The notes: a model not told the origin generated them from the sequence alone. Numbered from the stretch's first letter, positions 24,929 to 34,740 are shown. The stretch: 64,000 nt of DNA from Planctomycetaceae bacterium (GCA_013823135.1 PNLP01000044.1:1-64000); one strand, 5' to 3'. Program-made: numbers and translations.

Positions 24929-27900
24929 ATGAACGACCCTGCTGACTCGTTCCAACTGGACGAAAACCTGGCGAGGCTTCTGGCCGCGTTCGACCAGGCT
25001 ATCGACGGTGCAGACGAAGGTGCGCCCACCATCGGCGTACCCACGGCGAACCTGCGATCGCCCACTGGTATCGCGCCGGGGACCGAGAAAGCTACGAACC
25101 AAGTTCCTCTCGACGATTTCTTCGTCCAACCGAATTCAGTCGTTTCGATTCGGGCGCCCAAGTCTGGCAAGTTTGCCCTCCCCGATGCCCCTCACCGGGT
25201 CGGGCGATTCGAACTCCGCCGGCAGTTGGGTAAGGGCGGTTGCGGCATCGTCTTCCTCGCCTACGACCCGAAACTCGAACGCGAAGTCGCTCTCAAGGTT
25301 CCGCGCCCCGAGATGTTGCTGAGCCAGGATGCTCGCCGGCGGCTTATCCGCGAAGCACTCGCGGCGGCCGAATTCGACCACCCGAACCTCGTCCCCGTTT
25401 ATGAGTCGGGCGAGATCGGCCCCATCTGCTTCATCGCCACCGCGTTTTGCCCTGGGCAGACGCTCAGCCAGTGGCTCGACCGCCAGGCGTTCCCCGTTCC
25501 CATCCGCCAGACGGCCCGGTTGATCGCGACCCTCGCCGAAGCCGTCCAGCACGCGCATGACCGCGGCGTGTTGCACCGCGACCTGAAACCCAACAACGTC
25601 ATCCTCCAGGCAACGAAGGACGACCCGAACGAGCAAGAACCGCCGCCGGGTTCCGTCGTGCTGCGTGGCGATCAGTTCATTCCTCGCATCGTGGACTTCG
25701 GGCTTGCGAAGTTACTCGAACGCGGCGGCCCCTCCGAGACGACAACGCGGCAAATCCTCGGCACGCCGAAGTACATGGCACCCGAGCAGGCCCAGGCCCG
25801 GCACGCGGATGTCGGGCCTGCCGCCGACGTGTACGCCCTCGGGGTGATCCTTTACGAGATGATCACGGGCCGCGCTCCGTACGAGGGCGAGTCGGATGTG
25901 GAAGTCCTTCGCCAGTCGATTGAAGGCAACCTCATCCAACCGCGGCACCTCCGGAAGGATGTCCCGCGTGACCTGGAAGCGATCTGCCTGAAGGCGATGC
26001 ACCGCGTGCCGGGGAAGCGATACCGAACCGCCATCGACCTCGCGGACGACCTGCGCCGCTTCCTCGACGACAAGCCGACGCTCGCCCGCCCGCTGAAGTG
26101 GGCAGGCCGTGCGGCCCGCTGGCTTCGTCGTAACGACCAGGCCGTCGCGCTGGTCATGGTCACCACGATTGCTTCGATCCTGCTCGCGCTCGGTTCGCTG
26201 AGCATCATGCAGACGCGGAAACTCCAGACCGACCGCGACCGTGTGCTGCAAACCCAGGCCGAGCGAACCCGCGGCGACCAGTACCGCGATTACGCCAGGG
26301 CGGTTCGGTCCGCGTTCCTGGCGTGGCGAACAGGCGATAGCAAAGCCGCCGCCGACTACCTGGACACAGCATGGCGGCTTGCCCAAATGGGCGGGCAGGG
26401 CACAGACTTTGCCTACGGTTACCTGGCGAAACTGATCGCAGCCGATCGCCTGACAATCGTGTGCCCGGCGGGAGCCGTGACGGCGCTGGCCGTTTCCGCT
26501 GACGGGACACGGCTCGCCAGCGGCCACGCCAATGGCTCCGTGACGGTGTGGGACCGCGCCACGGGCGAACAACTCAGTTCCGTGCAGGCGCACGACAAAG
26601 CCGTGACACACCTGGCGTTCGCGCTGAGTGATACTCGCCTGTTGAGCGTGGGCGAGATGGCCAAGGGCGTCGAAACCGGCCTCGGCTGGGCGGTGAATCC
26701 GATTGGGCAGATCACGCCGCTGGCCCCACCGCACCGCGTTCTCGGCAAGCATGTCAGTTGCCTCACTACGTCCGAGGATGGCAACACCGCCCTGGTGGGG
26801 ACCGAACGCGGCGAAGTCCTCGAACTTCACCTTCTCGATGCCACCAAGAACCGGTCGGTGCAACTGGAACGCCTCGACCCTGTCACCGCGATTGCCGTGT
26901 GCGAGGCGGGCCGTGCAGTGCTCGTCGGTCTGGGGAGCGGGAAGGTCCGGCGGCTTACCGCGGACTTGAAGCCGGAAGATGGGGAAGGCGGCTCCGCCGG
27001 TCGTGTTACCGCTCTCTTTGATCTCGGTGGACGGCAATACGCGGCGGCATCCCGCAACGGCCTCTTCATGGAGGTTGTCGATGGTCGCGCAGTTCCGACT
27101 CGCGGGGCGGCCGAATGGGTCGTTCCCATCAAGCAGGGGTTCGCGGCGGGTGATGGGCCGGGCTGGATTCTCATCCGTAACGGTCGGTGGGGCGGCTTGC
27201 CCACTGGCGATGTCGGCGATGTTCGAGCCGGTGCCGTCACACGCGACCACAAGACGCTGTTCACCGCCGGGGATGACGGCGTGATTCGCTCGTGGGAGTT
27301 CCCGTCCGACGGGCGCGAGCGGGCTTCCTCGATGGTGGCAGAGGTCACTGCTGTCGGCGTGCATCCGGATGGACGGTGGTTTAATGTCGCCGATGCCCTT
27401 GCGTTGGTGTGGCACTTCGGCACGGCAAACGAACTGTCCGTGCCCGGGCAAATTGCCACGATGCGAGTTCTCAAGGAAGGCGGCGCCGAGGGGACCACGC
27501 TCGGCGTCGAGATGCGTGCGCCCGCAGCGGTGATCCGAGAGCCAAACGCCGCCAAGGAGAAAGCCCGCTTCGTTCCGCCAGATGGAGCGGTAGCCACGTC
27601 GGTGGACCTGGCCCCAGATGGGATGACGCTTGCTGTCGGCGACGACCGCGGGCGAGTGTTCGTCTGGAACGCGGGGGTTGGCAACCTACTGGGCATGGTC
27701 GATTTCGGACACAAACGCTCCATCCGTCGGGTTGCGATTTCGAACGACGGGTACACGATCGCGGCGGCATCTGACGAGCAGGTCGGAGCGTGGAATCTTG
27801 GGGAGTCGAAGCCCCTCATGATGGTCGCCACGGACGCCCAGACCGTGTTCAAGCTGTTCCCAAATTCCCCTCGGCTCGCGATCGCCGGGCGTGGTGGCGT

Positions 27901-28177
27901 GGTGCGGGTGTGGAATCTGACTGATGGCCGCGAGGAGTTGACGCTGTACGGCCACGTCGGCCGGGTTACGGGGCTTGGCGTGTCACCCGACGGCCGCACG
28001 CTCGTGAGTGGTGGGGCGACCGGTGAAGTGAAGATGTGGGATGTCCGCACGGGGCTGGAATTGTTCGGGTTGCGTCGCCATTCCGGCCCGGTCACGGTCA
28101 TCGAATTCGCCGCGAACGGCCAACTCCTGGTCACGGCCGGAAAGCAACTCGCCGTCTGGGATACTGCCCGCGAGTGA
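24929..28177 (+). CDS. Serine/threonine kinase with WD40 domain
   Basis: A 1082-residue PknB-type receptor kinase. The kinase core is at ~95-375. It has GKGGCGIVFLAYD, VALKVPRPE (Lys), VLHRDLKPNNV, DFGLAKLLERGG, and KYMAPEQAQ. A transmembrane helix near 410-430 (ALVMVTTIASILLALGSLS) is followed by a coiled coil. The last ~550 residues carry WD40-like repeats such as VTALAVSADGTRLASGHANG and VTGLGVSPDGRTLVSGGATG. All catalytic residues are present. The 95-residue N-terminus is low complexity. In planctomycetes such proteins are abundant, and ligands are unknown. ATG 24929 has only a weak upstream SD. Confidence 0.92.
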   Translation: MNDPADSFQLDENLARLLAAFDQAIDGADEGAPTIGVPTANLRSPTGIAPGTEKATNQVPLDDFFVQPNSVVSIRAPKSGKFALPDAPHRVGRFELRRQLGKGGCGIVFLAYDPKLEREVALKVPRPEMLLSQDARRRLIREALAAAEFDHPNLVPVYESGEIGPICFIATAFCPGQTLSQWLDRQAFPVPIRQTARLIATLAEAVQHAHDRGVLHRDLKPNNVILQATKDDPNEQEPPPGSVVLRGDQFIPRIVDFGLAKLLERGGPSETTTRQILGTPKYMAPEQAQARHADVGPAADVYALGVILYEMITGRAPYEGESDVEVLRQSIEGNLIQPRHLRKDVPRDLEAICLKAMHRVPGKRYRTAIDLADDLRRFLDDKPTLARPLKWAGRAARWLRRNDQAVALVMVTTIASILLALGSLSIMQTRKLQTDRDRVLQTQAERTRGDQYRDYARAVRSAFLAWRTGDSKAAADYLDTAWRLAQMGGQGTDFAYGYLAKLIAADRLTIVCPAGAVTALAVSADGTRLASGHANGSVTVWDRATGEQLSSVQAHDKAVTHLAFALSDTRLLSVGEMAKGVETGLGWAVNPIGQITPLAPPHRVLGKHVSCLTTSEDGNTALVGTERGEVLELHLLDATKNRSVQLERLDPVTAIAVCEAGRAVLVGLGSGKVRRLTADLKPEDGEGGSAGRVTALFDLGGRQYAAASRNGLFMEVVDGRAVPTRGAAEWVVPIKQGFAAGDGPGWILIRNGRWGGLPTGDVGDVRAGAVTRDHKTLFTAGDDGVIRSWEFPSDGRERASSMVAEVTAVGVHPDGRWFNVADALALVWHFGTANELSVPGQIATMRVLKEGGAEGTTLGVEMRAPAAVIREPNAAKEKARFVPPDGAVATSVDLAPDGMTLAVGDDRGRVFVWNAGVGNLLGMVDFGHKRSIRRVAISNDGYTIAAASDEQVGAWNLGESKPLMMVATDAQTVFKLFPNSPRLAIAGRGGVVRVWNLTDGREELTLYGHVGRVTGLGVSPDGRTLVSGGATGEVKMWDVRTGLELFGLRRHSGPVTVIEFAANGQLLVTAGKQLAVWDTARE

Positions 28178-28187
28178 CAGTGCGGTG

Positions 28188-30131
28188 TCACACGCGGCGG
28201 AATTGCTTGTCGAGTTCGTGACGGCTGAACAGCAGCGAGGTTGGTCGGCCGTGCGGGCAGTGGTGCGAGTCCTCGGCCAGTTGCCGCAGGTGCAGCAGGT
28301 GCGCGATTTCTTCGGGCGTGAGCCTGTCGCCCGCCTTGACTGCCGCCTTGCACGCCATCGTCGCCATGAGCAAGTGGAGCATTGCGTCGCGGGTCGGTGG
28401 GCGTTCCTTTGTCAGCAAGTGATCGACCACACCCTGAAAGATTTCGTGCGGCGGCTTGCGATTGAGCAGCGTCGGATAGCTGGAAAGGAGCACCGTGTTC
28501 CCGCCGAAGTCGGACACTTCCAATCCCAACTCTTTCAACGCATCGGCCGCTTCCAACACCAGTGCCGCTTGCTCCGCGGGCAAGTCAATTGGCTCGGGGA
28601 TGAGCAACCGTTGTACTTCGAGTTGCCCGGCCCTGATCCGTCGCCGTAGTTGCTCGAACAGGATACGCTCGTGCAACGCGTGCTGGTCGATGACGAGCAT
28701 TCCCTCGGGTGTTTCCAGGACGAGGTACGTGTCCTGAATCTGCATCGCCGTGCCGGCCGGCGGCGTGGCGGGCGGAGCGGGGAACGCAGGTTCCTCCTGT
28801 TGAACCACAACCGGCGTGGGTTCTGGGCGAGCGGGGGGCGTGAGCCCCCCGAGATCGGGCTCTCGCGGTTCAACCGGGGGACTCACGTCCCCCGCTCGCC
28901 GAAGTTCCGGATTGGCCAACATCGTGCCGCGATCCATCTCCCACGGCGCGACGGTGCGGCTCGCCAAGTCCTGACGCGGCGAGTGTGCGGGCACGCCCAG
29001 CGGTCGCTGCGGCCCGAGGTCCGCTTCGCGTGTGGGCTGCGTGAACAGGCCAGGCTCCAGCGGATCGCGGCTCCGGATCACCGATTCCGGTTCCTCGTAC
29101 CCCAACGCCTCGCCCTGCGGTGCAGTCAGGTGTGGGATCAGGTTCTCCTTCAGCAACCGGGTTTTGACCGCGCTCCGCACCATCGAGTAAATCAGCGAGT
29201 TCTCCTGAAACCGCACCTCGGATTTCGTCGGGTGAACGTTCACGTCCACCTTGTCGGGCGGGATCGTGAGAAACACGAAGCCGATCGAGTAACGGCCCGA
29301 CATCAGCAGGCCGCGATACGCCTCCTGCATCGCGTGGGCGACGCTGCGATCGCGGAACCAGCGGCCGTTCACGAACAGGTATTGCAACTTCGCGTTGCCA
29401 CGGTCGCACTTGGGGTCGGCGATGAAGCCCGTCGCGCGGGTGGCTCCCGGCCCGGAGTCGATCTCGTAAAGCGAGTCGCGGATCTCACCGCCGAAGAACA
29501 ACGCGATGCGGTCGAGCAGGCCCGCCGAGCCGGGGATGTCGTAGACGAGCTTGCCGTTGTGCCGCAGCGTGATGTGCAGCGCCGGGTTCGCCAGCGCAAG
29601 CCGCGTAACGGTCTCGCACACGTGGCCGAGTTCGGTCGCGATGCTCTTGAGGAACTTCTTCCGCACGGGGACGTTGAAGAACAGGTGACGAACTTCGATC
29701 CGCGTGCCGGGACTGCCGTTCCACGGGCGAATGGGTGATAGGTCGCTGCCGTCGCACTTGATCTCGGCCCCGAGTGGTTGGTCGTGCGTGCGGGATTGCA
29801 GCGTGACCTTGGCCACGCCGGCGACCGATGCGAGCGCTTCGCCACGGAACCCCATCGTGCCGATCGCGAAGAGATCGTCGGCGTTATGGAGCTTGCTGGT
29901 GGCGTGGCACGCGAACGCGAGGGGGAGGTCTTCGGGGGCGATGCCGCACCCGTCGTCCACGACGCGGATGAGTTCGGTGCCGCCCGCGTCGAGGTCGATG
30001 TCGATGCGAGTGGCACCGGCGTCCACGGAGTTTTCGAGCAACTCCTTCACCACGGACGCGGGCCGCTCGATCACCTCACCGGCGGCAATCTTTGTGACGA
30101 CATCGGGCGGTAACTGATGAATGCGAGCCAT
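28188..30131 (-). CDS. mutL: DNA mismatch repair protein MutL
   Basis: A 647-residue MutL. The GHKL ATPase is complete: KIAAGEVIERPASVVKELLEN, DDGCGI, TMGFRGEALASVAGV. The C-terminal dimerisation/endonuclease domain holds DQHALHERILFE (482-493), ACKAAVK and CPHGRPT, so the nicking endonuclease motif is intact, as expected for organisms without MutH. The linker between domains contains an in-frame copy of the family B palindrome at residues ~411-436, which reads ELRRAGDVSPP and later LGGLTPPARPE. ATG 30131 starts the canonical MARIHQLPPDVV. The gene is co-oriented with and 77 bases downstream of the APC permease. Confidence 0.95.
   Translation of the reverse strand: MARIHQLPPDVVTKIAAGEVIERPASVVKELLENSVDAGATRIDIDLDAGGTELIRVVDDGCGIAPEDLPLAFACHATSKLHNADDLFAIGTMGFRGEALASVAGVAKVTLQSRTHDQPLGAEIKCDGSDLSPIRPWNGSPGTRIEVRHLFFNVPVRKKFLKSIATELGHVCETVTRLALANPALHITLRHNGKLVYDIPGSAGLLDRIALFFGGEIRDSLYEIDSGPGATRATGFIADPKCDRGNAKLQYLFVNGRWFRDRSVAHAMQEAYRGLLMSGRYSIGFVFLTIPPDKVDVNVHPTKSEVRFQENSLIYSMVRSAVKTRLLKENLIPHLTAPQGEALGYEEPESVIRSRDPLEPGLFTQPTREADLGPQRPLGVPAHSPRQDLASRTVAPWEMDRGTMLANPELRRAGDVSPPVEPREPDLGGLTPPARPEPTPVVVQQEEPAFPAPPATPPAGTAMQIQDTYLVLETPEGMLVIDQHALHERILFEQLRRRIRAGQLEVQRLLIPEPIDLPAEQAALVLEAADALKELGLEVSDFGGNTVLLSSYPTLLNRKPPHEIFQGVVDHLLTKERPPTRDAMLHLLMATMACKAAVKAGDRLTPEEIAHLLHLRQLAEDSHHCPHGRPTSLLFSRHELDKQFRRV
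28826..28900. repeat. Palindromic element, family B, inside mutL
   Basis: Arms GGCGAGCGGGGG (from 28826) and CCCCCGCTCGCC (to 28900) are perfect for 12 bases. They extend to ~27 bases with about three mismatches around a ~20-base loop. The right arm matches the left arm of the copy at 23157 in reverse complement. It lies in frame inside the mutL linker and adds about 25 codons. Confidence 0.92.
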
Positions 30132-30208
30132 GCAGATAGTATCGCGGCTTGGCCCCGCGCACGGAATCCCAGTTGGTAAAGCAAACCGCGCCAGAACTCG
30201 CTGTAGCG

Positions 30209-32242
30209 TTAAGCCGCGCCGGCAATAATGATGATCGGGCGTTTGCTCTCGTCCGGTTCGGCTCGACGAATCAAATCACGCACCATCCACGGCACGTTCC
30301 CTTCGCCGAACAGCAGGAACCCGAGCGTGCCGCTGACGGGCGATTCATCGGTCCACCCGAAGTGGATTTCCGGCGGTCGGCCGACCTTCGCCATCTCCAG
30401 AGCCACGGCCGCGAGCGTGTGCGAGATCGACGCGGCCCCGGTGATCTTCATCACGTAGCGGCCTTCTTCCTGCTCGATGCGCAGAACTGGCTCGTTGACG
30501 AAGTCGCTCGCGTCCACCACCTCCACCTCAACGAACACGATCATCAGGTCGCGAGGAATGCGGTGTTCCCGGCGAATCTGTGCTTCCTTGCTCGCCAGGC
30601 TGCGCCGCCCGGGGCGGTGCGGCACGAGGATCGTGAGGTCGAGGTCGCGAATCGTGTCCCACATCAGTTGCGATCCCGCGTCGGGGATCTTGAAGCCCGC
30701 GAACCGGAGTTCGCGGCTTCGTGCCCACCGCGACCAGAACGACGTGGCCAGGATGGTGACGATGAAGAACGCGGCGATCTTGATGCCGTCGGGCTTCTCG
30801 TACACGTTCGCGATGGTCGTGTAGATGAACACGATGGTGATGAACAGGAATGGCCAGGCGATGCGCGAGTACCAGCGCCCCTCACGGCGGTGCCAGATGT
30901 CGATGACCGAGGCGACACCGGCACTGGTCATCAGCACGAGCACACCCGTGGCATACGCGGCCCCCTGAGCCTCGACGCTCGCCTTGAAAATCATCGTGAC
31001 CACGAGGTTGATGACCGTGAACATCAGGACGAGCGGCCGCGTGGCTCGCGTCCATTCCGGGGCCATGCCGTATTGCGGGAGGTATTGCGGCACGAGGTTC
31101 AAGAGGCCGGCCATCGCGCTGGCACCGGCGAACCACAGGATGATGATGGTGCTGATGTCGTACACCGTGCCGAAGAACGCTCCGAAGAACGGCAACAGCG
31201 GAGCGGGCTTTCCGTCCGGGCCGGGGTTCTCACCGTGCGCGAGGTACGCGAGCGCTCGGTCCTTCGCCTTCAGTTCGGCATCCGCCACGCCGGGTCGCTC
31301 GATGCCGGCCGCGTCTACCCTGGTCAGGTGTTCGGGTGGAACGAGGCACGCGACCACGACCGATGAGCCGATCAAATACACGGACATGACCACGGCTGCC
31401 ACGACCAGCAGTTTGCGGGTATTCGCGATTCGCCCTTGCGGTTCCTCGTGGTCGTCGTCGGCCCGCCCCTTCACCAGTGGCATCACCGCGACGCCCGTTT
31501 CAAACCCCGACAGGCCCAGCGCGAGTTTCGGAAAGATGATCAGGCTGATGGCGAGGATCGTCCACATTCCCGTTCCCGCGATGGGCCGTTCGGATTCCTT
31601 GATGTGCCACTCGCCTGCCGCGACCCGATCGAGGAAGATCTGGAACTGGTGCGGGTTCTCCACGAGGTGAACAATCCCGGCTCCGATGACGATTGCGCTG
31701 AGCGTCATGTAGATCGCCACGATGATCACAGCCAGGCCGATGACTTCGCGGAAGCCACGCATGAATGACGCGCCCAGAAGCACGAGCATGAACGACGTGA
31801 TGTAGATCGCGTGCCGCGTTTTCACGGCGTCGTCGCTCACATCCACTGGCCAGTTCGGGTTCGTGATCAGGTGAACGCCAGCATCGGCGGCCGAGAGCGT
31901 CTTGGTGATGACGAAGTCGGTGGCGGCGAACCCGAGCAGCGTGAGGATGAGTATCTTTCCAGGCCACCCGGAGACGAGTCGGGCAAGCATACCGATGGAG
32001 CCTTGCCCGGTGTGTGATCGGCCGCAGACGTACCAGTAGATCGGCAACGCACCAAACAGCGTGACCATCACCAGAACGATGGTGGCGAGTGGCGCGAGGA
32101 GGCCGGCGTTTTCGTACGCAATGGATGGCTGGTAGCCGAGCGTGGAAAAGTAATCGACCCCGGTGAGGCACATGACCCACAACCAGAAGGATTGGTGGTG
32201 GGGTTTAGCCGGGGCCGCCGATGCGGGCGACGGTTCACTCAT
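30209..32242 (-). CDS. APC-superfamily permease with cytosolic domain
   Basis: A 677-residue transporter with about 12 membrane segments in the first 520 residues. The first helices contain MCLTGVDYFSTLGYQPS, where the unwound TM1 GxDYxSTLGYxP replaces the amino-acid-permease motif. The last ~150 residues are a soluble domain with no recognisable regulatory signature (RDLMIVFVEVEVVDASDFV, then FGEGNVPWMVRDLI). ATG 32242 gives a clean N-terminus; the frame opens at 32332. The substrate is likely an amino acid, but KUP- or KimA-like potassium uptake cannot be ruled out. A transporter mainly on sequence pattern. Confidence 0.78.
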   Translation of the reverse strand: MSEPSPASAAPAKPHHQSFWLWVMCLTGVDYFSTLGYQPSIAYENAGLLAPLATIVLVMVTLFGALPIYWYVCGRSHTGQGSIGMLARLVSGWPGKILILTLLGFAATDFVITKTLSAADAGVHLITNPNWPVDVSDDAVKTRHAIYITSFMLVLLGASFMRGFREVIGLAVIIVAIYMTLSAIVIGAGIVHLVENPHQFQIFLDRVAAGEWHIKESERPIAGTGMWTILAISLIIFPKLALGLSGFETGVAVMPLVKGRADDDHEEPQGRIANTRKLLVVAAVVMSVYLIGSSVVVACLVPPEHLTRVDAAGIERPGVADAELKAKDRALAYLAHGENPGPDGKPAPLLPFFGAFFGTVYDISTIIILWFAGASAMAGLLNLVPQYLPQYGMAPEWTRATRPLVLMFTVINLVVTMIFKASVEAQGAAYATGVLVLMTSAGVASVIDIWHRREGRWYSRIAWPFLFITIVFIYTTIANVYEKPDGIKIAAFFIVTILATSFWSRWARSRELRFAGFKIPDAGSQLMWDTIRDLDLTILVPHRPGRRSLASKEAQIRREHRIPRDLMIVFVEVEVVDASDFVNEPVLRIEQEEGRYVMKITGAASISHTLAAVALEMAKVGRPPEIHFGWTDESPVSGTLGFLLFGEGNVPWMVRDLIRRAEPDESKRPIIIIAGAA

Positions 32243-32367
32243 TGGTGTGGGAGATCGCTGCCGAGAGATCACGCGACACGCGAAACCGGCTCGGAAGCCA
32301 GGGGCGGTTACAGGTGGGCAACACCGCTCCAAAACCGTCGATTATTCTATGACCGCGGGCACGCGAC

Positions 32368-32850
32368 TCAACCTGTCAGCCAGCGGACGAGGTAGACCGT
32401 GCCGGCGATGCCGCCGATGGTGACGGCCGCGAACCCCAGCCCAACGAGGAGCATCACGCCCCAGCTCGATCGCCTCGCCCGATGCGGTTCAGCCAGCGAT
32501 TTGGCGAGTAACTTGGCGTTCATTGTGTTCGCCTTGAAGGCCACGTCGAACGCATCGCCGACGAACGGGATCGCCCCGACCACCGTGTCTACGGTGAGGT
32601 TCAGCAGCATTCGCCACAGCACGATCGGCGGCACACCCAGCTTCGACGCGACCATCAGGATGTACCCGCCAATCGCGGCCGAGCCCAGATCGCCGATCAC
32701 TGGGATGAACCCGAGAATCGGATCGAGGCCGATCTTCTTGTTCGTGCCGGGGAGGGTGAATGCTTCGTCAAGCAGTTTCGCCAGCCCGCGAACGATCGCC
32801 ATTTCGGGAGGCTCGGCGGGCTTCACGATCGGGTTGATGACCGGGTTCAC
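32368..32850 (-). CDS. DUF4112 membrane protein
   Basis: A 160-residue protein with the DUF4112 pattern: LLDEAFTLPGTNKKIGLDPIL, then GFIPVIGDLGSAAIGGYILM, LLNLTVDTVVGAIPFVGDAF and DVAFKANTMNAKLL. It ends in a transmembrane helix (GVMLLVGLGFAAVTIGGIAG). The GTG at 32850 overlaps the sialidase stop (GTGA); the frame to 33186 is a shadow. Function of the family is unknown. The tight coupling suggests co-production with the sialidase. Confidence 0.82.
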   Translation of the reverse strand: MNPVINPIVKPAEPPEMAIVRGLAKLLDEAFTLPGTNKKIGLDPILGFIPVIGDLGSAAIGGYILMVASKLGVPPIVLWRMLLNLTVDTVVGAIPFVGDAFDVAFKANTMNAKLLAKSLAEPHRARRSSWGVMLLVGLGFAAVTIGGIAGTVYLVRWLTG

Positions 32851-33776
32851 GACCGATATTTCTTCGGCTCGACCGTCACGTGCTTGATGTGCGTGCGTTT
32901 CCAAGTGTATGTCATCTCCAGGTTGCCGCTGCTGGCTTGAATCATCGCCGGGTAAGAGAACTCGCCGGGTTCGGTCTCCAGATCGACGAGCTTCTTCCAC
33001 GTCTTGCCGTCGTCGGTGGAGCGAGCGAGGCTGATCGGCGTTCGCAGCAACGGGCTTGGGTTGTAGATCAGGAACACGTCGCCTTCCTTGGTTCGCACGG
33101 CGTCGATCCCTGCGTTCGGGTTGCCAAGTTCCGTTTCCTCGGCAGGTGTGAACGTTTCGCCGCCGTCCTTCGACTCGGACCGGCACACCTTCATGGGATT
33201 ACCGGACCGCATGAGTGCGATAACTCGCCCGTCCTTGGTTTCGAAGAGTGTCGGCTGAATCTGGCTCGGCTTCTCGGGCACGTTGAATGCATTGGAGCGC
33301 TTCCAGGTTTTGCCGTCGTCGGTGGAACGATCCACGAAGGGAGTCCAGTTCCGGTAACTCTCCACGGATGTCCCCGCAAGAATGGTGCCGTTCGCGAGTT
33401 GAATCGGCTTCGCACGCACCGGCCCCCAGAACCCCGCCGGCATCATCTCGGGCTTCGACCATGTTTTGCCGTTATCGGTGGAGGTGCGAAAATACCCGGT
33501 CCAGTTATCGGGTTTCGGGCCAGCCTTGTACCACAGGTGAAGCGTCCCCTTCGCGGTCTTGAAGAACACCGGGTTCCAGCACGGCTGCCCCGGTTCGGTG
33601 CCGAGCACGACCGGCTCGGACCACGCCTTGCCGTCGAACGTGCTGCCCCAGATCTGCACGTCCTTGGCCCCCTCGGCCTTCCCACCGAACCACGCCGCGA
33701 GGAGCATGCCCGCCACATGCTCGACGAGCGTGGACGCATGGCACGACGGGAACGGCGCTTTCTCGAAGATGAACAT
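32847..33776 (-). CDS. BNR-repeat sialidase-family protein
   Basis: A 309-residue six-bladed propeller. It carries four Asp-box type repeats: STDNGKTW, STDDGKTW (twice) and SKDGGETF. RAKPIQLANGTILAG and PTLFETKDGRVIALMRSG match the BNR_2 sialidase-like proteins frequent in planctomycetes. No signal peptide is visible after ATG 33776 (AGGA upstream), and the arginine triad of true sialidases cannot be confirmed. So it may be a glycan hydrolase-like binding protein. It is followed in coupling by the DUF4112 gene. Confidence 0.82.
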   Translation of the reverse strand: MFIFEKAPFPSCHASTLVEHVAGMLLAAWFGGKAEGAKDVQIWGSTFDGKAWSEPVVLGTEPGQPCWNPVFFKTAKGTLHLWYKAGPKPDNWTGYFRTSTDNGKTWSKPEMMPAGFWGPVRAKPIQLANGTILAGTSVESYRNWTPFVDRSTDDGKTWKRSNAFNVPEKPSQIQPTLFETKDGRVIALMRSGNPMKVCRSESKDGGETFTPAEETELGNPNAGIDAVRTKEGDVFLIYNPSPLLRTPISLARSTDDGKTWKKLVDLETEPGEFSYPAMIQASSGNLEMTYTWKRTHIKHVTVEPKKYRS

Positions 33777-33804
33777 GGGAGAGTCCTTGGTTGGTTCTGC
33801 CTGC

Positions 33805-34557
33805 TCAACCGACCGTACTTTGGACTGGCGAAAGCCCAATGCGAATCCCCTGATGTGTTCCCACATCAGTTGCCGGGAGGAGTTGCTTCAGTTCTGCAAT
33901 CCGCAAGAACGCAAGATAAGGCTCCAATTCAGTCGCGATCAAGACGTCTTGTGCTCTTGCTTCTTTGCGTGCTGCGGCTGGCGAAAGTCCGAGAGCAGTT
34001 TCAATGAAAGCTGCGAATTGGCGAGTGGCCTCGCGACCATGATCCCGTTGACATGCGTAGATATTATAGGAAGAAATATCTGATCGTTTGCTGTCATCAG
34101 ACGTTTGTAAACGAATGACCACGCCTGGGATTGTTCGGAAAAAATCGCGAGTTAGCAATCCTTGTTCGATAGGCACACAGGGAAAGAATGTTGTCGGAGG
34201 CTGCTCGCACATCGCCTTGGCTTCGGCGAGACCTCGCCCACACACCTCTCGGATGCGAATGATTATCTCAATCTTCGCCCTTGCGTCATCAAATCCTTCG
34301 TAGATCACTTTGAACCGGCTGCCCGCTTCGGCACGCCATTCTGAAGGTAGTTGGTCGGACAGCGCGAGCACGCGTGACACGTCTGGTTGCTCGCGGTCGT
34401 AATCCTGTTCCGCATGGGCAAGCGCTGTCACCAGTCGCAGGTATTCGGCCTTGGCGGGTTCGGCGTGTTCGTCGAGCCAGTCGGCGTATACGAGGCGTGC
34501 GGTGTCGTCGGCGGGGTTCGCCTTCATCGCTTCGAGGAACGCGGCTTCTTCGGACAT
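33805..34557 (-). CDS. TIGR02996-domain protein with L7/L12-like segment
   Basis: A 250-residue protein whose first ~45 residues fit the TIGR02996 repeat-companion domain (EAAFLEAMKANPADDTARLV, then YADWLDEHAEPAKAEYLRL). The middle has IIIRIREVCGRGLAEAKAMC, similar to the L7/L12 or ClpS-like helix. It lacks the paralogous repeats that often accompany the domain. ATG 34557 is directly preceded by GTG 34560, also possible. Its first 43 bases are duplicated at 34741-34783. Confidence 0.75.
   Translation of the reverse strand: MSEEAAFLEAMKANPADDTARLVYADWLDEHAEPAKAEYLRLVTALAHAEQDYDREQPDVSRVLALSDQLPSEWRAEAGSRFKVIYEGFDDARAKIEIIIRIREVCGRGLAEAKAMCEQPPTTFFPCVPIEQGLLTRDFFRTIPGVVIRLQTSDDSKRSDISSYNIYACQRDHGREATRQFAAFIETALGLSPAAARKEARAQDVLIATELEPYLAFLRIAELKQLLPATDVGTHQGIRIGLSPVQSTVG
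34515..34557. repeat. 43-base direct repeat, copy at gene start
   Basis: The first 43 bases of the TIGR02996 gene coding region. They are identical to 34741-34783 in the same orientation. Confidence 0.93.
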
Positions 34558-34574
34558 CACGGCACCGTGGTTGT

Positions 34575-34726
34575 GACCCCAAGGGGGTCGCCGTTAATAG
34601 CCAGGGGTGTCAACCCCTGGAAGCCAGCCACAAGAATGTGTCGCCCCGTTGGGGCTTGGGTGATGGAGTTGGTTCGCGTTCCAGGGGTTCACACCCCTGG
34701 CTATTAACGGCGACCCCCTTGGGGTC
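34575..34726. repeat. Palindromic element, family D
   Basis: Inverted arms of 46 bases (34575-34620 and 34681-34726; core CGCCGTTAATAGCCAGGGG) with one mismatch, separated by a 60-base loop. It lies in a 315-base gap (34558-34872) that has no gene. It is flanked by the 43-base direct repeats. Confidence 0.95.
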
Positions 34727-34740
34727 GAAAGGCAATCATC

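Noticed and set aside
25712..27451. 579-residue - strand frame opposite the WD40 kinase
   Set aside because: Antisense to a well-supported kinase, with arginine-rich low-complexity sequence and no family.
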